64,000 nucleotides of DNA from Dicyema japonicum. Its lineage: Eukaryota > Dicyemida > Rhombozoa > Dicyemidae. The translations under genes were made by a program, and so were the position numbers. Below the pieces are notes generated by a model. That model was not told the DNA's origin. It saw nothing but the letters and a program-made list of their open reading frames with translations, and searched no databases. The stretch spans positions 981,652 through 1,045,651 of the forward strand of contig RDEW01000009.1 of NCBI GenBank assembly GCA_011109175.1. The letters run 5' to 3'. Shown in pieces: positions 47,232-58,926 of this stretch. How positions within the stretch are numbered: the first letter of the stretch is position 1; the number at the start of each line of letters is the position of its first letter.

Positions 47232-48154
47232 ATGTATCGTGCAAATAAGTACAGAAGTAGATTTTTAACTGCAAATGACAATGTCTTCTCATTTAACGCC
47301 TGGGATAACATTACATTAGATGATTCCTTCATTTCCAACGCTAAGGAAATTATATCCAAACAAGAATCCACCATTCAAAACCCTCCAAACCATGTTAGTG
47401 ACCAATCTGAATGTTGGGACTCGTTCTACGACAAACACAATTCAAACTTTTTCAAAGTAAGAAATTGGCTCCATAAGGAAATTCCCTCGTTACATTCAGA
47501 TAATCCCCCCAAACGCATCTTCGAGGTAACCATCATGTTAATATTATAGGTTGGATGTGGGACAGGTAGTGTTGTGTTTCCCCTTCTGGACAGTCTATCC
47601 AAGTAATTATTATGTTAATGTAGTACCTCCCATATATTCTGCTGTGATTTATCTCCCATTGCAGTTGATATCCTTAAGAAGAACAAATCATTTATCCCTG
47701 ACCAGTGTACTCCATTCCAATTTGATCTGACCAGTCTTCTCCCTTCCCCTTCCCAGAGGACTCTATAGATTTGCTGACTTGTATATTTGTGCTCTCAGCC
47801 ATTCCCCCGGACAAGTAGACTAATGATCTCACTTAGATTAAAAGAGGTGGTGGATAGACTGGTAAAGTGCGTAAGGTCTGGTGGTGAAATATATTTCCGT
47901 GATTACGGAATGTATGATATGACTCAACTGAGATTTAAGGTGGTTATATTATAATGTAGAACTGTGTTAATGAGGGATTGTATAAGAGAGGGGATGGAAC
48001 ACTTGTTCATTATTTCAGAAGGGAAGAGGTGGAGGATCTATTTGGTGGTCTTATTATGAGTGAATGTTTTGAGGATAAAAGACTAATCATCAACAGGAAA
48101 AGACAACTTAGAATGTACAGAGTCTGGATTCAGGCTAGATTTATTAAACCTTAA
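47232..48154 (+). CDS. tRNA 3-methylcytidine methyltransferase, METTL2/6/8 family
   Basis: S-adenosylmethionine-dependent enzyme of the family that makes m3C at position 32 of certain tRNAs. In order: ECWDSFYDKHNSNFFKVRNW, the SAM motif I E-VGCGTGSVVFPLL split by a 24-nt intron (47526-47549), FCCDLSPIAVDILK, DSIDLLTCIFVLSAIPPDK, GGEIYFRDYGMYDMTQLRFK, EGLYKRGDGTLVHYF and the family's C-terminal block INRKRQLRMYRVWIQARF. Introns of 24, 21, 22 and 20 nt restore the frame. Near 47734-47756 either a 23-nt intron or one missing base in a C-run is needed. The start is the ATG in MYRANKYRSRF. Which of METTL2, 6 or 8 it matches cannot be settled by eye. Confidence 0.94.
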
Positions 48155-50029
48155 TTTATATTTTAATATGTTTTTACAAATTATGTTATATTTTCATATT
48201 AGTACAATTAGTAAACTTGAGGGTATCCAGTTCCCACTTTCAGAGAAAACAGTCGTTACAAAGTCACTCCTACAGTAGAGTAGGGTGAATGAATGATGCC
48301 ACTCTATTTGAAAATGGAAGGAGAAACAGAAGTCTTTAAGATGGCATCACTCGGCCAATATATAGAGTGCATTGCCTGTTACGATGTGTATGGAAATGAT
48401 TCAGTTATCCATCCCTCTTCTCGGTTGTCCATATTTTTGCCACCAACGATCAAATGAAAGAAATAAGATTTGTTTAACGCTTGAAATTTCGTACTTTAAC
48501 GAATACCTCATTTTTTCTATAAAAGTTTTTTGTTTTCGCTTGGGTCGAACTTGACTGAGTGTGCTCTTACAAGAAAATGGTTGTCAAAGTTATGTCAGAA
48601 AGGAAGTTAGAAAGGATATTATATTTGTTTTATTGATACTCGCAAGGACAAAAGTTTGTTTAAATAGTCAATGAGGCATACTTTCAGATATATTCTATCT
48701 TGAATTTGTCCTCGACATTTTCGCTTCTGGGCTGGATCTGAGTTTTCCTTCTGCCATTTTAACCTTAAAAATTTAACTTTATTTTCTTAGTATTTTTTTC
48801 ATTAAAATTTTTTAAATAATGAATTTTTAAATAATGATTGTAATTAACACAACAATCCATCGAAAGTGGTCCTCGCCGATATTATCGACGTCGCGTTGCC
48901 TCTCACGGTTGCAACGAAGATCAGCCTGGGAAGCCACCTAGTCTCACGTTTTTATCAGCATTAAAAATATTTTAAACATTTAAAGAATTTAACGAAGCTG
49001 TTAGATGCATCTGCATTTATGTAGAATGTATGGCATTAATAAATCTTAAACCTATAAAAACACACTCAGTTCGATCAATTGTTACGACGCAGAGGGTGGA
49101 AATCCGAGTTAACTTTCCAATTGGAAAAGTGGGCAACTCATAAAGTCAGAGAAAGTCGAAGTGAAGTGAATGGCTGTTGAGACCTCGTAAGAGAAGGAGG
49201 ATACGTTAGTTTTGTCTAATCATATTTAACATTATTTATTTATACGATTACACAAATTATAATTGAAAAACTATTTATTACAAATATCATGCAACTTCAA
49301 TGTTTTTGGCTAAAATTACGCTTATATTTCAATAAACAATTAAACAACGTGAAGGATTTTCAGCGGATGGAGAAAATGGCTGGAAATTTGGCAGCGGAAC
49401 ATATTGTTGTGGGAAGACTGAATCTTTAGTCATGTTGATAATTTCGATATACCATTGGATAGCCTTTGTAGTTTTTTATTTTGTCATCATTTCCAAATCA
49501 ATAGACGTTAATTCAATATAAGCATATTCAATCGTACAAACTGAACTTTATAATATTCATAGTGTTAACCAGGAATTATAGTGAGGTAATTGAATATAAA
49601 CCATAAACTTAGAATATTTTTTTTTCAAAAGTTATATGTCGCGAGCGCTGAGTGATGACAGGTGATTTGACAGAGACTCAAATGCACGTGGGATTATTCT
49701 CATTTTTAGTTCTCTTGTTGACGCTTAATTTTTTCAAATGTCTTCCGGATCAATCACTTGATCATTCACAAGAGAAGGTTTGAAAGATGAGGACATCTCG
49801 TAAAATAGAGATACGTCAGCCATTTATATTAGTTAACCTGATTATTTGGTTTGTAATCATCAATTTTCCTCTATCGGCTCTAAAGAACTTTGAAAATGCT
49901 TTAAAATCGAGTGTAAATCACAATTTTCGCAAAAAACATAGAGATTTATATTTTATTATAATTTTTAAAAATAAGCAAAACATTTAGAAACCTGATATGG
50001 ATTTTCGTTTTAACTGGACTAACTAATCA
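48155..50029. other. Mostly unassigned
   Basis: A stretch at 48219-48330 has weak similarity to the R1 repeat (CCAGTTCCCACTT, then GGAGAAACAGA). The rest shows no gene or RNA that I recognise. Confidence 0.35.
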
Positions 50030-50262
50030 AATTTAATTTATCCACCTGTCTAGGTGGCGCCCAATGCCAGGCCGGACGAAAAAGGATCATTTGCTATCCC
50101 CCACTCCAATGGAGGGGTTTCCACAACTGCAACTATGGACGTTTTTTACTTTTTATCCTGATTCCGGATGGACTCTGTTTCTGTAAAAGTGGAAACTAGT
50201 TGTTTACTTTAACTTCTTTCTCGGTGTAGCCGGGGTTAATAAATAAATTTAACACAGTGGCT
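50030..50262 (+). repeat. Dispersed repeat R1, single copy
   Basis: Plus-strand R1 copy with GTGGCGCCCAATGCCAGG, CACTCCAATGGAGGGG, CCACAACTGCAA, GATTCCGGATGGACTC and an end at GGGGTTAATAAA. Confidence 0.75.
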
Positions 50263-50790
50263 AACCTAATTAATATTGCCGCCAATTTTTGGTTATTTAA
50301 ATATTTTTTGTTGTCCATAAATTTTGATTAAACTAGATTAATATGCAAAGCATGACAGTCAAATAGACAAAAATTAATATTTGCAAAGAAAATGAAAACG
50401 TTACATAATAATTATAACACTCTAGGTCTATTGACAGTAATAATACTTACAAATTTGTAAAACTGATTTAAGAACTCGAAATTCAATGCAAACTATTATA
50501 CAAGGAAAGCGTTTCTGGAATAATTCGCTGTGTGGTCATTCCTATTCTAAGTATTTGTATTTAGAATTTTCTAGAAGACTTACTTGCTTACAAACTCTAT
50601 GATTTAGTATGCAGATTCATAGTGGTTTGACGATGGCTCGTTGATTTAGAACATGGGGGAAGCCAATAAAAGGCTCTTAATTCAATTGGTGCCCAGTCTG
50701 GTACCCATGTTAATGGTTCTGATCATTTCGTCAGATAAACTGACTGCTTTAGACGTATTCTTATAATTAAAGGTTCATATTCTAAATTCT

Positions 50791-50985
50791 GGGTGGCTTA
50801 GTGGTTAGGTGTCGGGCTTAAGTGGCTTAGGCTACGGGTTCGAATCTCTCTGCTGTTCACCTGGTGGAAGGTTCCACGCATCTACGATGCAGAAATGGTT
50901 TGACGAGTGACGCCGTCATCAGTGAATACTCACTGCGGAACTGGATTGTCTAGAAAGGACTCTCACACAAGTAAAAGAAAAAAAG
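50791..50985 (+). repeat. tRNA-derived SINE (SINE-A), best copy
   Basis: The head contains a consensus-like pol III A box, TGGCTTAGTGG (50794-50804), and a perfect B box, GGTTCGAATC (50837-50846). They are spaced and ordered as in a tRNA with a long variable arm. A non-tRNA body follows (GGAAGGTTCCACGCATCTAC, GACGCCGTCATCAG), ending in an A-rich tract AAAAGAAAAAAAG. Copies at 1242-1420 and 18590-18770 share the body, which separates a SINE from a genuine tRNA gene. Confidence 0.88.
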
Positions 50986-52189
50986 AAGTGAAGATCATTC
51001 CTTGGTTCTACGATTAGTTAAAATTAACTGTTCTTTACTTAAATAAAGTGTGTGTCTGCCTATGCGGAGCTATAAATACTATGGCTCTCGTGAAAAGGCT
51101 TTATTATTATTATTTCTAAATTCTGTGAAGACTATGATATCTCTGTGTCCCAAACAGCTATTTGAGATGTTGAATCACGTCAAACAAACTGATGAACTTA
51201 GAATAATCTCCACGACAATGTTCTCACTTTTGGCGGTTTTTTTATTCAAATATAAAAGATTTTGTACATCAGTTGGAAATTACTTCGTGGACTTGTCTTG
51301 TTGAGATTGATCAGGCTACTCCACTTTTGTACTTTATTATTATATTTTTAGATTCATCTTTTGTGTAGAATTCCTGCTTGTTTGCCCGACATATCTGATT
51401 GTCTCCTCCCCGAAGTTAAAGTATTGTCGGGGTTTCCGAAAATAAGTCATGGGTTTACTTTATCGTTTGCTCGCTTAGATGACCTTACCTCTGTTTTGGC
51501 ATTAGAATCCTTGAATACAGTCGCCTCCATGCGCTTAGATTAGCGATTGGTTGTAAAGGGGCATTCACATTTTTTCGGTGAAACTTCCTAGAATTTTGAT
51601 CATTTTATACTTTGTGATAGGAATAATGGTATTGTTGCAATTATATGATAGACTGTTGACCTAATGTTTAGTCACGGTGATGATGCTATTCTGATTAGAA
51701 TAAACTAACTCGATTGAAGTCCGTGTGTTTTGGATAATCTTTGGAGATTGGATTAGAACAAAAGGATTTGACATTGAGAAATGTAAGAAACATCTCAAAC
51801 TAACAAATTTATCATTTTTGTTACTATTCCACAATTTCTAAAATATGTGATTTTCTACTGACTCCTTGATCGATAATCCGATATTCCTTCTCATAAGTTA
51901 ACGGTAAAATTTTACAAGACTTATTTGAAGGTATTGGACATTATCTTGGGTCTTGTCGAAAAAACTGTAGAAAAATTTCAGAATTATGCCATCTTTGAGG
52001 TTTTTCACTTGCATTTATTGTAGAGCTGAAAATAGTTTTTATTTTAATAATGATTAGTTTTTTTTGTATTAAAAATTATATAAATTTGCCATAGCCCAAA
52101 AAGGTGTAACTTTTAAATTCAATAAATCTACTTTCAAGTCAACATTTTGTATTAATTAACTCAAAAAAATTTCTTTGTCAGGAAAGAGA
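50986..52189. other. No gene recognised
   Basis: AT-rich. The open stretch 51361-51543 (MCRIPACLPDISDCLLPEVK...) is not recognised. Confidence 0.35.
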
Positions 52190-53830
52190 TCACAGATAGC
52201 GTGGAAGTTAATTTGACAACATAACCCACTGAATATTTTTGTTTTCAATCCGCCTGAACATTGGAGTAGTCATGATTATGAATATATACACTTTTCCTCC
52301 TATTCCTACCCGAAGGACCTCATATTCCTTGGCAGTAAAAACTTGTTACTAAAGCACCCTGGTAGATGCAATTGGCAAATATTAGAGAACACTCTTACTA
52401 CCAAATCTGAATGACCTAATAATTTTAAAGCTGATGTATAGAAGAACATATACAGAGTTAAAGATAGTATTACATCTCTCGACTTATACATGCTTGAGGC
52501 AGTGTTGCCTCTCTCTCAGTTGGCATGTAGTTTACGCCTTAAAGAGCGACTGCAACCTAAAAGGAAGAGCATTTACAAATAAGAGACTAAGAGATGAGTA
52601 CAAGAATGTAAATTGAAGAAATCCACAGCCTTTATTGACTATAAGCCTTTTAATTTATCAATAATGCTTTCCACTTTAACAAATAATAAGTCATATAGAA
52701 AAAACAGGACTCATGGTGATAGATAAAAAACATCTAAATTAAAATAGAGACCAACACAAGTGTACAAAACTAAGAGGTCAGGGAGAGAGCTCGAGCAAAT
52801 GATGTCAATAAGAAGCGGAAAGAAGCTTGGCAAATATTCACGACCTTCCTGGACAATCCGAGCACTATCTCACTGATGTGGAATACTCAGACGCAATACC
52901 AATCAGGTAGGTAGCGATATGATGGTCAAGAACAGTGGTCCTCAATTTTTTATTGCCGGACCGATAAGCGTTAGACAATTTCACTGTTGTCTAAAAATTG
53001 GCGGATGTGTCGTCGATCCGAAAACCTGGAATACCCTAGACCTCCATTCAATATACAAACAATATCACTTTTATGTATTGTTCAAAAATTATTAAAACTC
53101 GTTCTGGTGATTCGATCATACCGGCGACACTCTTGAAGGACGAATTCAAAAAAGTTTCCTCACTAAAGTCACCTCACACGCCTATGAAAAATTCATTTCT
53201 GAAGGTTAAAATTCTAATCAAGACATCAAAATTTGTAGTATGCTCGATTGACATACAAAATGCGTTTTAGTTAGAACGAAAAAATACTAGCAAAGATCTT
53301 CGACTCATATATCCCAAGCAACCTTAGAGATGGATTGCAAATTCTTCAGAAAGAGTCGTATCAAGTTCTGATATGTCTATTACTAAATTCCTCCCAAAAA
53401 TCTCCTGCAAAGATGCCCTTGTCGCCGATCAACATATTCTTGACCGTTTCGTCACCATATCCAGATAAGAAAATTTTTGACAATGACCTACACTGATGAC
53501 ATATTTATTGCTTTTAAAAACAGTGTATGAAGACAGCTGCTGTACGTTTATTTCCGCTGAAAAGTCATACGTAAATTACCTCAAACATGAGATGTATGAA
53601 TTCTGGACTTCCCTGGCTATAAATGAAAAACAAATTCCATATTCTATTTTGGACAGTATAGAAACTCAGTTTAACGCTAGGTTACCTATACCGTCAATAT
53701 GTCGAGTTAACTATTCGCTACGGATTCGCCGAATGGACAACGAAATCAGAAAGAACACATCTACAAAGAATCAAGGATTTCCAGTCCTTACTACTTGAAC
53801 TCTAAAAAACTGGGCACAGTTCATCTCACG
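52190..53830 (+). mobile_element. LINE-A copy: endonuclease plus reverse transcriptase, decayed
   Basis: 52190-52640 matches the APE endonuclease of the IR1 arm at nucleotide level. It retains GRAFTNKRL and YKNVN near 52560-52615. After a gap the RT begins: SFLKVKILIKTSKFVVCSID with motif A ending QNAF (53220-53270), then a catalytic box variant TYTDDIFIAF near 53485. A thumb with LQRIKDFQSLLL in a shifted frame closes it near 53790. YTDD instead of YADD and many stops mark it as old. Confidence 0.8.
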
Positions 53831-54382
53831 CGAATCTCTGCCTGACAACGAGAACACATGGAGTGCGTGGGATCTAAGGATCATCACCGTAATAAAATGA
53901 AGTGTTCACTGAGAGTGGCAAAATCATCTAATAGCCACACTTCCTCTTAATTTAATGATGATTTCCTAGTTTCAAATAATAACAACGTACTACTCTCTCG
54001 GAAGATAATAAAGGATTGGAAGTAAACACTAATTAATATATTAGGAATTATTCTTCCATCTACGTCATAACAATTTGTATTCTCCCAATTTACTAATTTG
54101 TATACACATTACCTTTGTTTAACTTTAGAATGAAGATGTAAAATACAAATGAAAAGCTAGATATGGATGTCTTTCTTTAGAGTCTATTGGTATTCTTCAT
54201 GAGCGATTTTGTTTTCAACTGTGTTTCCTGGTACTTTGTAGAAAAACCGTAACCACCTCATTGTGTTTATTTTATTCCTTTAGAACCCTGGGATCATCAA
54301 GAAAGATAAACAAAATATACTCCAAGTTCCTTTACTAGTATAGTGAGTTGAACATTGGATTTTGATCTCCACCCAACAAAGA
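53831..54382. other. No gene recognised
   Basis: AT-rich spacer between the LINE copy and the MITE. Confidence 0.4.
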
Positions 54383-54384
54383 TA

Positions 54385-54903
54385 CAGTAAACTCTCCCAA
54401 ATTTGCCATTTTTAGTTCCAGCATTTTTTGCGGAAAATTTGGGAATTGGCAAATTTCAGAATTTAATCAATGAATTTATGATAGTTATTGGGAAACTTCT
54501 CATCGATGAAAATTTGGTTTTATTACGATAAAATTATTTAAAAAGTGAACTACTAAATTTATAAAAAAAATTCAATTCCCATTTGCTTCTTTGCATTTTT
54601 TCAGAGTAATTTACATAAATTCTTCGATTTCAATCGGATCGTAAACATCCGTATTAGATAATATTTCTTATGTTCACATTTACTATGGTGTACTTGTTCG
54701 TTACTGAATCTTGCATATCGACCACTAGAAACACAACGGGCATGCTACGCGAATAAAGTTTTAGTGTTTTAATTTTCAGTAATTTTTTTAAAAAACTTTA
54801 AAAATTATGGCAAATTTCGGAATTGGCAAATTTCCACTAAAATTATAATATTTTTTTAAAAAATGGCAAATCTGAGAATTGGCAAATTTAAGAGAGTTTA
54901 CTG
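54385..54903. mobile_element. MITE with 24-bp terminal inverted repeats and TA target sites
   Basis: A 519-bp non-coding element bounded by inverted ends CAGTAAACTCTC... and ...GAGAGTTTACTG (24 bases, two mismatches), flanked on both sides by TA (54383-54384 and 54904-54905). The inner part of each end carries AAATTTGCCA, and GGCAAATTT repeats recur subterminally. TA flanks and CAG ends point to the Tc1/mariner superfamily, pogo/Tigger-like. There is no transposase, so it would need help in trans. Confidence 0.88.
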
Positions 54904-54905
54904 TA

Positions 54906-55559
54906 TATGATAATTTTTTTAGTTATAAATTAAATATTTAATTTTTATTATCCTACGAATATTTTTTAATAGTAAATATTTAAAATTTTATAATTATTAT
55001 TAAGTTGTTAGAGGCCGAAAATTCCATATTGCTACCAACATTGCTCAGAATTAAGTGTTTTTATGTCTTTGTCTCACGTGAATTCTGTGAAGTAACTGTT
55101 CAGATGGTGTTCATCTCACTTTTGAATTCCCTATTGCTCCCATAATCTTCGTAAACCCAATATGAAGTATAACTCACTTTGTATTGCTTATTATGATTTT
55201 CTAATCAATGACGTCAACGAGCGTACAGCTTATGTAGCTATTGCCATATAGCATGAGATTCCGGGCCATTCTTCGTACCCGGTTTGATATGTCAAACTTA
55301 TCTCCATAGATAAAATAGTTACCGTCACCAAATAATTGATTACAAGATAAGTTTCTTGTCTCACTTCCACGTTTTCCCATAAAATTATATTTGGAGTTTT
55401 TTAACTCCAATTTTTGCATTTAGATCACAAGAAAATAACATCAGTGCCGACGATTCTTATTCGTTCAATAAAAGTCATCTCAGGATTTTTCATCACTTTC
55501 CCACAATTTGTTGCACGCACATTTATATTGTCATTTTGGAGGGACAGTTGCTGTTAAGT
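54906..55559. other. No gene recognised
   Basis: AT-rich. If the next sequence is part of a channel, its upstream exons should be here, but none can be recognised. Confidence 0.35.
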
Positions 55560-56679
55560 CGTATTGGAATTACATCAATCTTGTCACTCACATGACATAT
55601 ATGGTGGATATTCCGTAATAATATCAATCGATATTTCCATAGGTCTCGTCGAGACTGCAGACACCCAATGGAAACGTTATATCTCTCCAGGTCTTTCTCG
55701 AACAGACATTTGGTGTACATTTACCGTTGGATATGGAGAGCTTTATCCTCTTATATTTTCTACTTTCTATAGAGTCGTGTGTTCAAAGCGTAAACTTTTG
55801 TGTTCATTTGAGTCAGGAAGGGAAAGTGCTTAATAAGATCGTTTTAGTAAAAATTATTGTGGAAAGTATCAGCAACCATATAATTCCTTACAATTACAAA
55901 ATTAGTTCCTGTTTTATTAAAAAAATATTATAAAACTGAAATCAACAACCAGTCATCATTAAAAGCATTCAAAACGATAGGAAGAGTATAAGTGAACAAT
56001 CTCAAGTTATCATTTTGTTCGTTCTCTTCATTGGAATTCCCCCAGTCTATCACGAAACCATAATTCAAACTGTTTTACACATTGACGGCAGTTTAGGCTT
56101 ATCCACGTAAATTAAATGACTTTTATTGGTTGGAATCTAGGAAAAGTGGAGATAGAGATGAATCCTTGTCGAAGTACTCTTTGAGAGGACCTCACAGTTC
56201 AGAAACTAAGACAAATAGTGTTGAAAATACTTAGAGTTCACTAATTTTTCGGAAATCTCAGCTTCCGATAATTTTAGAAGCATAAATCTTATGCACATAC
56301 GAGCATCTTCAATGCAGTTTCCAAAAAACTATATCAATTTGGCAGAGATCCTCAACAAGACCAGCTTCCTCAAAAAATTGGAAAATTCTGAAACTTGAAG
56401 CCAGTAATTTATGAAATGGAAGAAATAAGAGATATTTTCATTTTGATGTAATTTCATACAGTTCAATATAAGGCAGTGGAATATGACCATATAAATACAA
56501 AATATGCTTGTATGAGTCCGGATAGTATAGGAATTCTTACTACATTATTTGAAAACGCATTTTTTGTTGGACCAATTAACACCATCTTTCTTTCACAAAC
56601 CATTTGGGACACAAAGTTTATTATTTTTAATTTTAATTATTTTTTATATTATAAAATTTACAACTTTTTTAAGTAAACC
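55560..56679 (+). pseudogene. Possible potassium-channel-like remnant
   Basis: The plus strand carries TFTVGYGELYP at about 55717-55749, the K-channel filter signature TVGYG followed by the usual acidic residue and YP. About 110 bases later VKIIVESISNHI resembles the start of the RCK region of Slo channels (GHITLESVSN). Further on, KYACMSPDSIGILTTLF is Slo-like. Against it: no room for S6 between filter and RCK, the pore helix is not convincing, and no introns join the pieces well. It may be a decayed gene or a set of chance matches. Confidence 0.25.
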
Positions 56680-57014
56680 TATTTATTTATGATCAAATGT
56701 CGCATTGCATCATGTGGTGGTTAATAGGTTGATAATTTATTTTTCATTTTCTTCGCTGTCTGTGATGGCTTCATTGGATACATCTTACTCAAGAGAGGCA
56801 AAATTCCAGGCCAGAATTCAAATGGATCCAACTGTTCATTCCATTTCGTCCCTGGCGACGAGTTCTGGAATCGCCCTCAGCTCTCCGGACAACGTACTCT
56901 GGATCACTGTTCTCGGGTTGGTTCTGTTGGAACGCGTCTGGATCAATGAATTAGTTATTTTAGTTTTACCCTTGGTATTTGGAATATTATTACTTATTAA
57001 CCCCAGGCTTACAA

Positions 57015-57095
57015 TATTTGGTAAGCACAACACAAACAGTCACAACTAATTAATCCAAGGAAGGAGCCCAAGGGAGAGTGTGCCGACCAATTTTC
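57015..57095 (-). repeat. SINE-B 3' fragment
   Basis: The sequence ACAGTCACAACTAATTAATC and GTGTGCCGACCAA is collinear with the 3' part of the element at 32625-32905. Confidence 0.5.
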
Positions 57096-57359
57096 CTCTA
57101 AATAAAATATAGTCAAGAAAACCGGCATTAAAGTAAATATCCAAAGCGGACGCTAAATGTTAATATGGCGTCGGGTGGTTCGTGACTTTCAGTGTGAGAG
57201 ATATCAAAAAGAATCATCTACCGGTCGACTCGTTTATCTGGATGGATAACCTCGACTCGAATTGCTATTCTGGATACTCATACTTTCTGGAGACATAGAA
57301 TCGAACCCAGGAGCAGAATTTAATTTTATTATGCAACTCAATGCTAACAGTATAAAATC

Positions 57360-57530
57360 GCGTCGGTAGATGGAATGAGAAAATCAGATATTTTCACATA
57401 GCACCTGTGAAATAGTAATAAAAATGATAGACCTGTTAATTTGAAATGTTTATTAGATGAAAGATTCGATAAAAAGATGTTTTTAGAAAATTTTTGAGTT
57501 TATAGAAAATTCACCGGGATATTTTCTGAG
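57360..57530 (+). repeat. Dispersed repeat R3, second copy
   Basis: Collinear with 43636-43815; see shared blocks there. A possible pol III B box (GGGTTCGATTC on the minus strand near 57304-57314) lies just upstream and may belong to another tRNA-derived element. Confidence 0.6.
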
Positions 57531-58427
57531 TCGGTTAGAAAAGTCATGGGATACTTCTTACCATTCTTAGCAGTTATGGACTCAAGACTAATGCCCGTAA
57601 ATCTGAAATTTGTAATCTGGGACTCTCGCCAGATGAATTATTTAAATAATGCAGGATTTCTTTTTTCCGATACTACTATTACCTATGCGAACACCTTATG
57701 GTATTGGCTCACTCATTTTCACGAGAATTATCTATCATATTCTTAATAATAAACTATTGGAGATTTGTGGAACCACCGCTAAATTGCAGGAACTTGATCC
57801 ACATACTGCGTTTTTCTCCTAAAGAATTATCTTTTTCTTCCAAGATTAATGTTTATGGACGTTCTTCTCTTTGCTACCTCTTTCCGGAAAGCCTGAAGAA
57901 TTTCAACATTCAAAGTCTATTGAAGAAATTACTAATTTAAATTTGATAGCATTTAATTGATGCAAGCATTCTTGCACCTCAGATTTGGAGGAATCGTCCT
58001 AACTTTTGCTGTGGACGTTTCTTTTATCCTTCCTGTCATCTTTATCAAGCAACTCATTTCTTATTTGGAATATTCTTCCAGATTATTCCAAATCCGCTCT
58101 GGAGTAACAAAATTGCTGATTGGTTGAAGAGTAGTCGGTGACTTTTAAAGAAACCCGTCTGGATACATAGCGACTGGACCAACATTTTTTACAAGAATAC
58201 TTAATCGATTCTTATGGAAATGGGCGACTTGAACTGTCGGGCTTACACAGTGGTGCTTGGTTAACGCGTTCCCATTATCGTCAATTGGTTCCCTTCTGAA
58301 ACAGGACGCCGTCCGGAATGGGATATCATTACGTTTCGGGATCGCCTTGTCCCAACATCATCCATGCCGTTCTGGATCTGTCGCCGACTGAAAAAGACTT
58401 CACCTGCTCTCTTGTCTCAGCAGCACC
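57531..58427. other. No gene recognised
   Basis: Short open frames only (57546-57746; 57698-57940), with no family match. Confidence 0.35.
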
Positions 58428-58926
58428 ATGCTGCCATCAACGGGGTTTGAAGAGCTCTCTAGGAGACTGATTCCAGTCATCTCTGGAACCGGTGAAGATG
58501 AAAAGTGCCCGGACGGAGTAACTGTCTTCCCCTTCTCTCGGGAAATGCTTGATTTGAATGGGGCCTGTACCGACACCTTTTTTCTGTCAAGACTTGCTGG
58601 TTTCGCGTTGAAAGCTGGGAAGGCTGCACGACTTTCGAAAATTTTAAGATAAAAAATACGACAGCGTCTCCATCTGATTCCATGTACAGCCCGTTGTGTT
58701 GAGACGCGCGGAGTCTTCGGCCCAAGATGGTCTGTTTTCTAAGATCGATGTCTCAATGATATCGAAAGTGAGTAATGATCGTCGGGAAACCGAATGGCTG
58801 TTTCAAAGGATTTCTCTGGCAGCTGTCGGGGAAACAGCCATTCCATCATATCAGCTGGATTATTTTGTTTTTAGTGTCATAGATGACGGACCAATTTATT
58901 CTAATAGAAAGAAGAACAGAGCTTGA
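58428..58926 (+). other. Two short open frames of higher GC, unidentified
   Basis: 58428-58652 (begins MLPSTGFEELSRRLIPVISG) and 58693-58926 (includes RRETEWLFQRISLAAVGE) stand out by base composition from their AT-rich surroundings. No domain is recognised, and I cannot join them by a short intron. An old transposon or a host exon pair is possible. Confidence 0.2.

Noticed and set aside
47734-47756. Treating this METTL segment as a certain intron
   Set aside because: It has good GT...AG ends and 23 nt, but removing it would also drop the LPxPFP stretch found in the family; a missing base in the C-run explains the frame equally well.
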